DNA of 64,000 nt from CAXBBB01 sp963793245. GTDB taxonomy: Bacteria; Bacteroidota; Rhodothermia; Rhodothermales; BA12. How positions within the stretch are numbered: position 1 is the first letter of the stretch; every line of letters begins with the position of its first letter. Positions 56,306-64,000 of this stretch are shown piece after piece. Under the pieces are notes generated by a model. That model was not told where the DNA came from and made no database searches. It worked only from the letters and a program-made list of their open reading frames with translations. The stretch lies in assembly GCA_963793245.1 (NCBI GenBank), contig CAWBZG010000005.1, positions 896,882-960,881 of the forward strand, written 5' to 3'. The position numbers were made by a program, and so were the translations under genes.

Positions 56306-57086
56306 ATGGCCGTCAGCAGCCGCCGACTCGTGCGCGAGCGCGTTCTCCAAGCCCTCTACGCAATGGAACAGGGCGGCGGCTCGGGCGACGAGATCATGCG
56401 CAACGTGCTTCGTCCCGACAGTTTCGAGAAAGGCGTCGCCCGCACGTTCGCCGAGAAACTGTTTCTCCGCGCGCTCGACAACGTCGACGCGACCGACGCG
56501 CTCATCCAGACGCACGCACAAAACTGGGAGTTCGAGCGCATCGCGCTGATCGACCGCTTGGTGCTGCGAATGGCCCTGACCGAGTTGCTCGCGTTCGAGG
56601 ACATCCCGCCCAAAGTGTCGATCAACGAGGGCATCGAACTCGCCAAACGCTACTCGACCGACAAGAGCGGCCACTTCGTCAACGGCATCCTCGACAGTTC
56701 GCTGATCCAGTTGATGGAAGAAGATCGCCTGCGCAAATCGGGGCGCGGACTTGGTCGGCATGCCCACCAAGTCGACGCTCGCCGCTGTCAGCCGCAAGAG
56801 CAGCGGTGCCGGGAAGAAAGCGTCGCCCAAGGCCAACACGCCGCGCGGATCTGCCGCCGAAGAGTCCGACGCGCTCCACCAGCCCATCGCTCCGCTTGCC
56901 GATGCGCCCGAAATCGCCGACATCGAGATCCGCGACACCGGGCTGACCGGACGGCGCAGACGCAAACGCGTCGGCCAAAAGACGGCTGCCGAAGTCATCG
57001 CATCGGCCAAGGCCGAAGCGACGGCGCTGCACGCATCATCCGAAGGCGAATCGCCTGACGCAACCGACGACGCCCCACGCTCGTGA
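56306..57086 (+). CDS. nusB: Transcription antitermination factor NusB with a C-terminal extension (one frame change)
   Basis: Residues 1-150 form the NusB helical bundle: SRRLVRERVLQALYAMEQGG, LIDRLVLRMALTELLAFEDI and SINEGIELAKRYSTDKSGHF plus VNGILD. It joins the rrn antitermination complex with NusE/S10. The frame changes near 56752 (GRGL continues VGMPTKSTLAAVSRKSSGAG). A low-complexity basic tail of about 110 residues follows (GRRRRKRVGQKTAAEVIASA), ending at 57086. Ordinary NusB is 130-160 residues, so the tail is unusual. The stop overlaps the next gene's GTG start. Confidence 0.9.
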
Positions 57087-57745
57087 GCCTGATCGCCATC
57101 GGAGACGTGCACGGCTGCGCTCGGACGCTCAACGTGCTGCTGCGCAAGCTCGACCTGCAACCGGACGACCACGTCGTCTTCGTCGGCGATTACGTGGACC
57201 GTGGACCCGACTCGCGCGGCGTGATCCAGACGTGCATCGACCTGCAAGACAGTGTCCGTTGCACGTTTCTGCGCGGCAACCACGAGGCAATCATGCTCGG
57301 CGCCATCGCACCCGACGCGCCCATCGACGCCGTCGCGCACTGGCACCAGAGCGGCGGCGGTGAGACGCGCGCCAGCTACCCCGGCGGCATCATCGCCCCG
57401 GCCCACGTCGCGTTTTTGGAGGCAACCGAGTTGTACCTCGACACGCCCGACTTCTTCTTTGTCCACGGCGGCATCCATCCGTGGCGCACGACGGCCTACA
57501 GCGCCGCGCAGTCCGATCCCGACATCCTGCTCTGGACGCGCGAACACATCGAAACCCAACCGCGCGACGTGGTGTGGGAGAAACCCGTCGTCTGCGGCCA
57601 CACGCCCAAGCCGCAGCCCATCGACCGCCCGCACCTGCTGATGATCGACACGGGCGCCGCCTACGTCCACCGAGAGGGAATGGGCCGATTGTGCGCCGTG
57701 CGCTTGCCCGAGCGCGAGTTCGTATTCGCCGATTACGCCGAGTAA
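57083..57745 (+). CDS. Calcineurin-like serine/threonine protein phosphatase
   Basis: A 220-residue metallophosphoesterase with motifs AIGDVHGCARTL, FVGDYVDRGPDSRG, LRGNHEAIML, FVHGGIHP and VCGHTPKPQP, all canonical for bacterial PPP-type phosphatases. It dephosphorylates phospho-Ser/Thr proteins or Ap4A-like molecules in the family. The GTG start overlaps the nusB stop (GTGA), giving translational coupling. Confidence 0.92.
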   Translation: MSLIAIGDVHGCARTLNVLLRKLDLQPDDHVVFVGDYVDRGPDSRGVIQTCIDLQDSVRCTFLRGNHEAIMLGAIAPDAPIDAVAHWHQSGGGETRASYPGGIIAPAHVAFLEATELYLDTPDFFFVHGGIHPWRTTAYSAAQSDPDILLWTREHIETQPRDVVWEKPVVCGHTPKPQPIDRPHLLMIDTGAAYVHREGMGRLCAVRLPEREFVFADYAE

Positions 57746-57751
57746 TTCGCG

Positions 57752-59641
57752 CTACGCCGCGCCCGCTGCTTCGTCGAACTGCAAGGCGGCGAGCCGGGCG
57801 TAGAGACCGCCGCGCTGCACCAACTCCCCATGCGTGCCCGTCTCGACGACGCGGCCTTCGTCGAGCACGACGATGCGATCGGCGTTGACGACGGTAGCCA
57901 GGCGGTGGGCGATGACGAGCGTCGTGCGGCCCTGCATCAACTCGTCGAGCGCGGTCTGAACGGCGCGCTCGCTCTCGGCGTCGAGGGCGGACGTGGCTTC
58001 GTCGAGCAGCAAGACCGGAGCGTCGCGCAGGAAGGCGCGGGCGAGGGCGATGCGCTGGCGCTCGCCACCCGACAGCGTGATACCGCGTTCGCCGACGGGC
58101 GTGTCGTAGCCGCCGGGGAGTTTGGAGATAAACACGTGCGCGCTGGCCCTGCGAGCAGCCGCTTCGACCTCTACATCGCTGGCGTCGAGCCGTCCGTAGC
58201 GAATGTTGTCGCCGATGGTCGTAGCGAAGAGTTGCGTCTCTTGGGGGACGTAGGCGAGAGACGCGCGCAGGTCGGCCAACTGTACATCGCGCACATCGTG
58301 TCCATCGAGCGTGACGCGGCCCGACGTTGGGTCGAAGAAGCGCGGGATCAGGCCGATCAGCGTGCTCTTTCCGGCTCCGCTTGGCCCCACGAGGGCGACG
58401 GTTTCGCCGGGTGCGATGCGGAGTGAGACGTCGCGCAGAACGATGGTCGGCGCGGTGGTGGTGTCCTCCATCGTCCCGTTTCCACGTGGAACGACTGCAC
58501 GTTGTCCATCTCCACCGACGCCGTCAGTCGCCACATCGGTAGTCGCGTACGTGAACGACACGCCGTCGAATGCGAGTTCGCCGCGCACATTGGCAAGCGG
58601 TCGTGCACCTGGACGGTCGGCGATTTCAGATTGGGTGTCGAGCAGCGAAAAGATGCGGTCGCTCGCTCCGGCAGCCGACGAAAACGTGGTGTACAACCGG
58701 CTCAGCCCACCGACGCCGCGTGCGATGTTGAGCGCGTAAAAGATGAACGCAACGAGGGCGCCCGCCGTCAGACGATCCGCCAGCACCTCGCGTCCGCCGA
58801 ACCAGAAGATCAGCGCCAGCGACGTAAACGAGAGCAGTCCGACGCTCGTCCAAAACGCGTTGGCGTAGACGATCCGCTTGCGCGCCTGCTCGAACAGCGT
58901 CTCGGCGGATGCGTCGAAGCGGCCCGACTCGTGCGGCTGGCGTCCGAACGCCGTCACGACCCGGATCGCCGTCAGCGCTTCTTCGGCGATGGATGTCGTT
59001 TCGGCCAGTCGGTCTTGGACGGCTTTGGCGAGCGCGCGGATCTTGGCGCCGAAGTAGCGTGCCAGCAGCGAAACGGCCGGGACGATGGCGAACGCCAGCA
59101 GACTCAGCCGCCAGTTGAGCAGCACCATCAGCACCACCGATCCGACCAGACTCAGCGTCTGCGTCACTAACTCGACCAGCGCCGTCGTCACCGCAGCCCG
59201 CACCGATCCCACGTCGTTCGTCAGTCTGCTCGTCAGATCGCCCGTCCGGTGCGTCGAGAAAAAGCGCGCCGACAAGCCGAGCAGGTGCGCATACAGCTTT
59301 TTGCGCAGATCCGTGACGACGCGCTCGCCCGTCCATTCGAGCAGGTAGTAGCCGATAAAACCCAGAACGGATTGCAGCAAGAACAGGCCGACGAGGGCCA
59401 ACGCGATCTGGTCGAGCAAGCCGCTGTCGCCCTGCTCGAAGACGGCATCCAGCAACCGCTGCAATCCCAGCGGCACGACCAGCCATACGAGCGACGAACC
59501 CGACGCCGCCACAAACGCAAACCCCAGCCGACGCCGGTACGGTCGCGCAAACGCCAGCATCCGCTTTACGGCGCGGAGCAGTCCGGCGGGTTTTTCAGTA
59601 GGCGAGGCGGCGCGGTCGGACATGGCTTCGACCAACGCCAT
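57752..59641 (-). CDS. MsbA-like ABC exporter (membrane and ATPase domains fused)
   Basis: A 629-residue half-transporter. Six membrane helices lie in residues 1-330 (RRLGFAFVAASGSSLVWLVV). The ATPase has Walker A GPSGAGKST (about residue 418), signature TLSGGERQRIALARAF (about residue 523) and Walker B APVLLLDEATSALD. Homodimers flip lipids, drugs or peptides outward. A short Gly-rich insertion (GVGGDGQRAVVPRGNGTMED) precedes the ATPase core. It is convergent with the phosphatase gene, 6 bp apart. Confidence 0.92.
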   Translation of the reverse strand: MALVEAMSDRAASPTEKPAGLLRAVKRMLAFARPYRRRLGFAFVAASGSSLVWLVVPLGLQRLLDAVFEQGDSGLLDQIALALVGLFLLQSVLGFIGYYLLEWTGERVVTDLRKKLYAHLLGLSARFFSTHRTGDLTSRLTNDVGSVRAAVTTALVELVTQTLSLVGSVVLMVLLNWRLSLLAFAIVPAVSLLARYFGAKIRALAKAVQDRLAETTSIAEEALTAIRVVTAFGRQPHESGRFDASAETLFEQARKRIVYANAFWTSVGLLSFTSLALIFWFGGREVLADRLTAGALVAFIFYALNIARGVGGLSRLYTTFSSAAGASDRIFSLLDTQSEIADRPGARPLANVRGELAFDGVSFTYATTDVATDGVGGDGQRAVVPRGNGTMEDTTTAPTIVLRDVSLRIAPGETVALVGPSGAGKSTLIGLIPRFFDPTSGRVTLDGHDVRDVQLADLRASLAYVPQETQLFATTIGDNIRYGRLDASDVEVEAAARRASAHVFISKLPGGYDTPVGERGITLSGGERQRIALARAFLRDAPVLLLDEATSALDAESERAVQTALDELMQGRTTLVIAHRLATVVNADRIVVLDEGRVVETGTHGELVQRGGLYARLAALQFDEAAGAA

Positions 59642-59723
59642 GCGCTTCAGCAGTTCCAGCCGCGTGACCGGCAGGGTACAAACTTGCCAAGTCTTGGAGG
59701 CTCGGCAGCGCTGATGAGCGGTT

Positions 59724-60772
59724 TTATCGCAGTCGGAACGTGACTGGCAGCGTCATCTGCACCTTTACGGGACGACCGTCGATGCGGCCCGGCTGGTATC
59801 GCAGCACAGTCACGCTGCGTAGTGCTGCGTCATCTATTTGTCTGTTGACACTCTGTATCACAACCGCGTCTCGAACGGCGCCCTGCTCATCTACGACAAA
59901 CCGAACACTCACGACTCCTTGCTCACCCGCACGTTTGGCGCTTTCCGGATAGGTGATGGGGCGACGGGATTCGGGTATTAGGCGCGGCGCGGCGTCCACC
60001 TGATCCTCGGAGTACACGCCGCCGGGATGCGCCGGATTCGTTCTCGGAGGCGGGTCGACGCCCTGAAACCGGATCGGCAGCGTGCGATACGAGGCGATGG
60101 GCTGATCGTCGAGGCGGGCGGGCGTAAAACCGAGTGTCTGGGTGACCGCTTCGAGCGCGATGGAATCCGCCAGCGGCGACACGCTCTTCAGTATCTGCGG
60201 AGCCACAACGCGCCCATGCCGCCCGACCTCGAACCCGACGACGATCTGCCCTTCGCCCTGCGGCTTCTGCTCGGCGACCATCTGGCCGATGGCGTCCATC
60301 ATCGCCCGCGTCGCGAGTTGCTCGTTGGGCAGCAGGCGCGCAGCTAGGTCCGGCATCGGATACGTCTGCGCGTCGAAAAGGGGCGGGGCTGCGAACGCTG
60401 AGTCGAACGCGACCGGCACCATCATCCGCGTCCGCACCGAGCGTCCGTCGGCTTGCGCGGGCGAGTAGCGCAGCATCCGAACGGCGCGCAACGCCTCGGC
60501 GTCGTGATCGGTCGAAAGGCCCCGAGCGACCATCGCGTCTGAGACCGCTCCTGACGTATCGATCACGACCTGCACGAACACCTTTCCGCTCCGCCGTTCG
60601 CCATCGGGATGACGCGTGTGCAATCTAGATAGTCGAGCGCCGTCGATGCATCCGGGAGCAGAGCAGCCGCCAGGTCGACGCGGTCATATATCGAGTCGGC
60701 GGCGGATTGCGCTCTGGTCTGTCCAGCGAGGAGCAGCAGCAGGACGAAGGCGAAAGAGCGAGGTACGGACAT
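59724..60772 (-). CDS. TonB-like protein with three C-terminal-type domains, no membrane anchor (one frame change)
   Basis: A signal peptide (MSVPRSFAFVLLLLLAGQ) starts the protein. The frame changes near 60610, after DYLDCTRVIPMANGG. Three TonB-C-like repeats follow: VFVQVVIDTSGAVSDAMVAR ... MLRYSPAQADG, IVVGFEVGRHGRVVAPQIL, and VSVRFVVDEQGAVRDAVVIQ ... LRYQPGRIDG. Canonical TonB has one such domain after a membrane helix and Pro-rich linker. With a cleavable signal this would be a soluble periplasmic protein. Binding of TonB-box-like peptides or peptidoglycan is possible but unproven. Confidence 0.75.
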
Positions 60773-60926
60773 CTGAACGGGCGAAAACGAATAGGCCTGA
60801 ATGGAAGTAACGGCTGCGCCTGGAGTTTAGCCCGCTGCCCTTCCACACTTCCGCGTTTCTGCAATCGACTCGGCACCAACCCCACCGCCATTTGGTATCC
60901 GCCTCTCATCCAACCGACCCCACTCC

Positions 60927-62204
60927 ATGCTCCGCCTCGACGCTTCGCCTGCCCTCTCGTTTCTCGACGATGGCGCACTCGACCACATTCAATCCGACGT
61001 GCGAGCCGCTCATCAGGCGCTCGTCGGTGGGACCGGTAAAGGAAGCGACGCGCTGGGCTGGCGTGATATGCTGCTCACTCCCAACGATGCCCTCCTCGAC
61101 GACTTGGAGACGACAGCCGCCCGCATCCGCGCCGACGCCGATGTGCTGATCTGCATCGGCATCGGCGGATCGTATTTGGGAGCAGAAGCTGTCATCCAAG
61201 CGCTGACGCCCTACTTCGGCGACACCGGCACGCGCGTCGTCTTTGCGGGCAACCAGATGAGCGGCGTCTACCTGCGCGAACTGCTCGCGAGCCTGGACGG
61301 GCAGTCGGTCTACGTCAACGTGATCTCCAAGAGCGGCACGACGCTCGAACCGGCGCTGGCCTTTCGCGTCGTGCGCGCGTGGATGGAAGACCGCTTCGAC
61401 GATGCCAACGACCGCATCATCGTCACGACCGATCCCGAAAAGGGTGCGCTCGAAGAGTTGCGCAAGGAGAAAGGCTACAAGAAATATGTCATTCCCCCAA
61501 GCGTCGGCGGACGGTTCTCGGTCCTGACACCCGTCGGCCTGCTTCCCATCGCCGTTGCGGGTATCGACATCCGCAGCCTGTTCTACGGCGCCGCCGATCT
61601 GTGCAAAAAGCTCGACTCGCCCGACGCCGAAGGTGACGCGCTGACCTACGCCGCCGTCCGCGCTCTGCTGCTCAAGCAGGGCAAGACCGTGGACCTGCTC
61701 GCCACGTTCGAGCCGCGCCTCAACGCGTTCGGCGACTGGTGGCAGCAACTCTACGGCGAGAGCGAAGGCAAAGACGGCAAAGGCCTCTTCCCCGTCGGCA
61801 TCCGCTACTCGACCGATCTCCACAGCGTCGGCCAGTACGTGCAGGACGGCCAGCGCACCATCGCCGAGACGTTTCTGATGCTCGAACAGGACGGCGGCGA
61901 TCTCAAGGTCCCCCAGACCGGCGCCAACCTCGACGGACTCGACTACCTGATCGGCCAGACGTTTACGCACGTCAACCGCAACGCCTACGAAGGCACACTC
62001 AAAGCGCACACCGACGGAGGCGTCCCGGCGATGACACTGTGGATGGATCGCCTGACTCCGGGCACGCTAGGCGAGGCGATCTACTTCTTCGAGCACGCGG
62101 TCGGCGTGAGCGGCTATTTGCTCGGCGTCAACCCGTTCGACCAGCCCGGCGTCGAAGCGTACAAGCAGGAGATGTTTCGACTGTTGGGCAAACCAAGCGC
62201 CTGA
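60927..62204 (+). CDS. pgi: Glucose-6-phosphate isomerase
   Basis: A 425-residue sugar isomerase interconverting glucose-6-phosphate and fructose-6-phosphate. Signatures: CIGIGGSYLGAEAVIQAL, VISKSGTTLEPALAFRV (phosphate-binding SIS motif), VGGRFSVLTPVGLLPIAVAG and YFFEHAVGVSGYLLGVNPFD. The length is that of the short bacterial form. It closes glycolysis downstream of the starch-degrading enzymes in the window. A clear terminator follows. Confidence 0.95.
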   Translation: MLRLDASPALSFLDDGALDHIQSDVRAAHQALVGGTGKGSDALGWRDMLLTPNDALLDDLETTAARIRADADVLICIGIGGSYLGAEAVIQALTPYFGDTGTRVVFAGNQMSGVYLRELLASLDGQSVYVNVISKSGTTLEPALAFRVVRAWMEDRFDDANDRIIVTTDPEKGALEELRKEKGYKKYVIPPSVGGRFSVLTPVGLLPIAVAGIDIRSLFYGAADLCKKLDSPDAEGDALTYAAVRALLLKQGKTVDLLATFEPRLNAFGDWWQQLYGESEGKDGKGLFPVGIRYSTDLHSVGQYVQDGQRTIAETFLMLEQDGGDLKVPQTGANLDGLDYLIGQTFTHVNRNAYEGTLKAHTDGGVPAMTLWMDRLTPGTLGEAIYFFEHAVGVSGYLLGVNPFDQPGVEAYKQEMFRLLGKPSA

Positions 62205-62228
62205 CTCTACAACCATCCGCTCGGCAAA

Positions 62229-62259
62229 CGCCACCTTCCGATCTGGAGGGTGGCGTTTT
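62229..62259 (+). terminator. Rho-independent terminator of pgi
   Basis: CGCCACC (62229-62235) pairs with GGTGGCG (62249-62255), with extra TCC/GGA pairs inside, followed by TTTTGTGTTT. It starts 24 nt after the pgi stop. Confidence 0.85.
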
Positions 62260-62489
62260 GTGTTTCTGGACAGCCGCATCATTGGCGCTCGCTGTTACCG
62301 ATGTGGAGAACACTGCTCTACCGCGACGCCCAACGTCGCCCCTAGCGCATCCGATGCCGACCTGCTGAGCAAAGCGGAAGCGTAGACGCCTCTTGGAAGA
62401 ACACAAAAGGCCAAATCGAGCGCTTGTGACGGCAAAGCCACGGCGTATGGATGCTGCTGCCTAGAAAGGACACTTAGACACGCGTGTAA

Positions 62490-62890
62490 ACACATATTCC
62501 ACCACGTAGACAACGCTGTGGATAAGAGCGGTATCAACGGCGCATAACGCTGCTGTAACACCCATGCGCAGACGACGAGTGGAAAACCCCGCTGTATTCC
62601 CCAACGGACCCCGCACGTTTCCACTGTGTGGATAGTGGTGCATAACACACCCGGCTGGTTGTCCACAATTCTGAAATCGACTCCGGATTAGTGGATAATC
62701 GTCGTCGACTAGCCGAGACAGTGGGCGAGGTCGCGTTCTGGCTGGCGCGCGTCTGTGCGTAAGAATGCGGAAAACAGCGGGGTTCGTCCACAGCGGGCTA
62801 CGGCGAGATGTGGGTTGCTCGGTTACCCCCATTTCCACGACGCCTACTATATCAACCCCATTTATTTAAAAAAGAAAAGACAACAGTAAA
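62490..62890. other. Candidate chromosomal replication origin (DnaA-box cluster plus AT-rich stretch)
   Basis: The 769-bp gap 62205-62973 holds no gene. It contains DnaA-box-like nonamers on both strands: perfect TGTGGATAA at 62517-62525, and one-mismatch TGTGGATAG (62627), GGTGCATAA (62637), TTGTCCACA (62659) and AGTGGATAA (62690). A two-mismatch TCGTCCACA lies at 62784. They are followed by an AT-rich run including TTTATTTAAAAAAGAAAAGA (62861-62880) that could unwind. Another perfect TTATCCACA is at 63822-63830. The 62260-62489 part shows nothing recognisable. dnaA itself is not in the window. Confidence 0.65.
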
Positions 62891-62939
62891 GAGGGGTGTG
62901 GAAGCGCGGGCAGGCCGAGCACGGACGATCCCTCTCCCG

Positions 62940-62947
62940 TACTTTGG
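62940..62947 (+). promoter_or_regulatory. Candidate -7 box for the universal stress protein gene
   Basis: TACTTTGG, 26 nt before the start at 62974, directly after the AT-rich stretch. It resembles TAnnTTTG with one base fewer. Confidence 0.35.
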
Positions 62948-62973
62948 AGCCGTCACCCAATCCCGCTGCCCCG

Positions 62974-63816
62974 ATGATCCGCCGCATCCTCCTCCCACTC
63001 GACGCCGACGACGACACCAACGTCGCCATCCACTACGCCGTCGACATCGCTCGCCGACACGATGCCGAAATCACCGGAATGGCCGTCGTCGATACGCAAG
63101 GCATCGAAGGTTCGTCGACGGGTGGAGGCATCGGTAGCTTTTACTATGCCGAGAAACTGCGTGATCGGCTGACAACGGAAACGAGGGAAACGGCCCAGCA
63201 ACTCATCCGCTCGTTCTCGGAAGCCATGGAGACCGCCGGTATCCGCTCACGGAACGAAGTCGAGGAAGGCGTTCCGTTCGAGCGCATCGTCGAGGAAGCC
63301 AAATATGCCGACCTGCTGATCGTCGGACGGAATCCGCACTTCTTCTACGGACACCCCAACGAGCGGACGGAAACGCTCGCGCGCGTCGTAAAGGAATCCG
63401 GCTGTCCGGTCCTGACCGTTCTCGACCCGGTCAAACCTGTCGAGCGTGTCTTGGTGGCCTATGACGGATCAGATGCTGCGGCTCGAACGGTCCGCCAGTT
63501 CGCCCAGCTCAAACCGTTCGGAGACTCCGTCGCCGTTCACGTGCTAACCGTCGCCAAAAATGCGCGTGACGAAGGCGACGCTCAGATTCACCTCGCCAAC
63601 TTGCGCAGCTTCCTGGAAGCGCACGACCTGCCAACGACGACGACGTTCGCGACAGGCATTCCGTTCGAGCAGATCCGCGCTCACGCCGACTCGACAGGCG
63701 CTGACGCGATTCTGGCAGGCGCGCACGCCGTCAGCAAACTGAAACGCTTCGCCTTCGGCTCGACGACCGCCTCGCTGATCGAAAACGAGTCTCGTCCGCT
63801 GTTTTTGCACCACTGA
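62974..63816 (+). CDS. Tandem universal stress protein
   Basis: A 280-residue protein with two USP domains: residues 1-150 starting IRRILLPLDADDDTNVAIHY and 155-280 starting VERVLVAYDGSDAAARTVRQ. The second ends in GADAILAGAHAVSKLKRFAF plus GSTTASLIENE, close to the G-x2-G-x9-G(S/T) ATP-binding pattern. The first is less conserved (VGRNPHFFYGHP). Such proteins respond to stress or starvation. It lies between the DnaA-box cluster and a further perfect DnaA box. Confidence 0.88.
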   Translation: MIRRILLPLDADDDTNVAIHYAVDIARRHDAEITGMAVVDTQGIEGSSTGGGIGSFYYAEKLRDRLTTETRETAQQLIRSFSEAMETAGIRSRNEVEEGVPFERIVEEAKYADLLIVGRNPHFFYGHPNERTETLARVVKESGCPVLTVLDPVKPVERVLVAYDGSDAAARTVRQFAQLKPFGDSVAVHVLTVAKNARDEGDAQIHLANLRSFLEAHDLPTTTTFATGIPFEQIRAHADSTGADAILAGAHAVSKLKRFAFGSTTASLIENESRPLFLHH

Positions 63817-63821
63817 CGCGG

Positions 63822-63830
63822 TTATCCACA
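63822..63830 (+). promoter_or_regulatory. Perfect DnaA box TTATCCACA
   Basis: An exact consensus nonamer 6 nt after the stress-protein stop. A weaker TGTGTACAA follows at about 63845. It may belong to the same origin region as the cluster at 62.5-62.8 kb. Confidence 0.6.
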
Positions 63831-63960
63831 GTAGCGCGCACAGTGTGTACAATGGACTCGGCCTGTGCAGCTTGTAGAGCTTTGCCTGTGCCATATGCGA
63901 TTACTGACGCAATCCGAAGCAGTGGAGTTCTCTCAGTAAGAGCGTCCATTGCGCAAATGC

Positions 63961-64000
63961 AAAACGGCCCGAAAAGCCTGTTTAGAGTGCTTTCCGAGCC
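63961..64000 (-). terminator. Terminator of a leftward gene lying beyond the right edge
   Basis: On the reverse strand GGCTCGGAAAGC (63989-64000) pairs with GCTTTTCGGGCC (63966-63977), 12 positions with two G-U pairs, followed by GTTTTG. The G-U pairs form only on the reverse strand, which fixes the direction. No CDS is visible in 63831-63960. Confidence 0.6.

Noticed and set aside
56153..57670. Long open frame upstream of comEC suggesting a giant fusion protein
   Set aside because: It lies antisense to nusB and the phosphatase, has no domain-like sequence, and is a typical high-GC shadow frame.
62205..62973. CRISPR array or plasmid iterons
   Set aside because: No repeats with regular spacing. 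The nonamers occur at irregular distances and both orientations, as in chromosomal origins.

Overview
The window is a high-GC, gene-dense bacterial chromosome segment. It most likely comes from the Bacteroidota/Rhodothermota side of the FCB group, with Rhodothermales-like as the best guess. Three observations support this. Three secreted proteins end in a type IX secretion (por) sorting domain. Most start codons lack a Shine-Dalgarno sequence. About ten genes carry a TAnnTTTG-like box, the Bacteroidota -7 element, 20-30 nt before the start. No rRNA, tRNA, CRISPR array, phage or transposase gene was seen.

Left part (1-12 kb): a putrescine pathway (C-terminus of a probable arginine decarboxylase, then aguB and aguA), an AhpD-like protein, lipoprotein and membrane proteins, a secreted GH13 amylase with PKD and por domains, acetyl-CoA synthetase, a LOG-family protein, an HD-type hydrolase and an AbgT transporter. 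Middle-left (12-27.5 kb): a degenerate metzincin-like membrane protein, a por-domain surface protein, a DUF411 lipoprotein, an M14 carboxypeptidase, a TetR-regulated TolC/MFP/RND efflux operon with two operator copies, a cyclophilin, lysS and infA. At 28.8-32.2 kb lies an AT-richer accessory patch. It holds a HisKA_3 kinase and NarL-type regulator bracketed by two inverted 59-bp hairpin elements, a small secreted Trp/Cys-rich protein, an ogt gene, and a minute transcription unit for a 13-residue peptide with a 12-nt perfect Shine-Dalgarno and its own terminator.

Right part (32-64 kb): a Kef-type antiporter, a TolC/MFP/ABC-ATPase export operon without permease, a DUF368 lipid-carrier flippase, a TPR protein, tmk, TrkH, an S41 protease, an AraC regulator, an NhaP antiporter, a lipoprotein GH13, a HAD hydrolase, a CotH-kinase protein, comEC, nusB, a phosphatase, an MsbA-like ABC exporter, a TonB-like protein and pgi. 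After pgi comes a 770-bp non-coding region rich in DnaA-box sequences with an AT-rich stretch, a candidate chromosome origin, then a universal stress protein.

At least 20 single-base frame changes interrupt 13 otherwise well-conserved genes, including nusB, an RND pump and an ABC-type TolC. This looks like residual indel error in the assembly rather than gene decay, so coordinates for those genes span the whole reconstructed reading frame.
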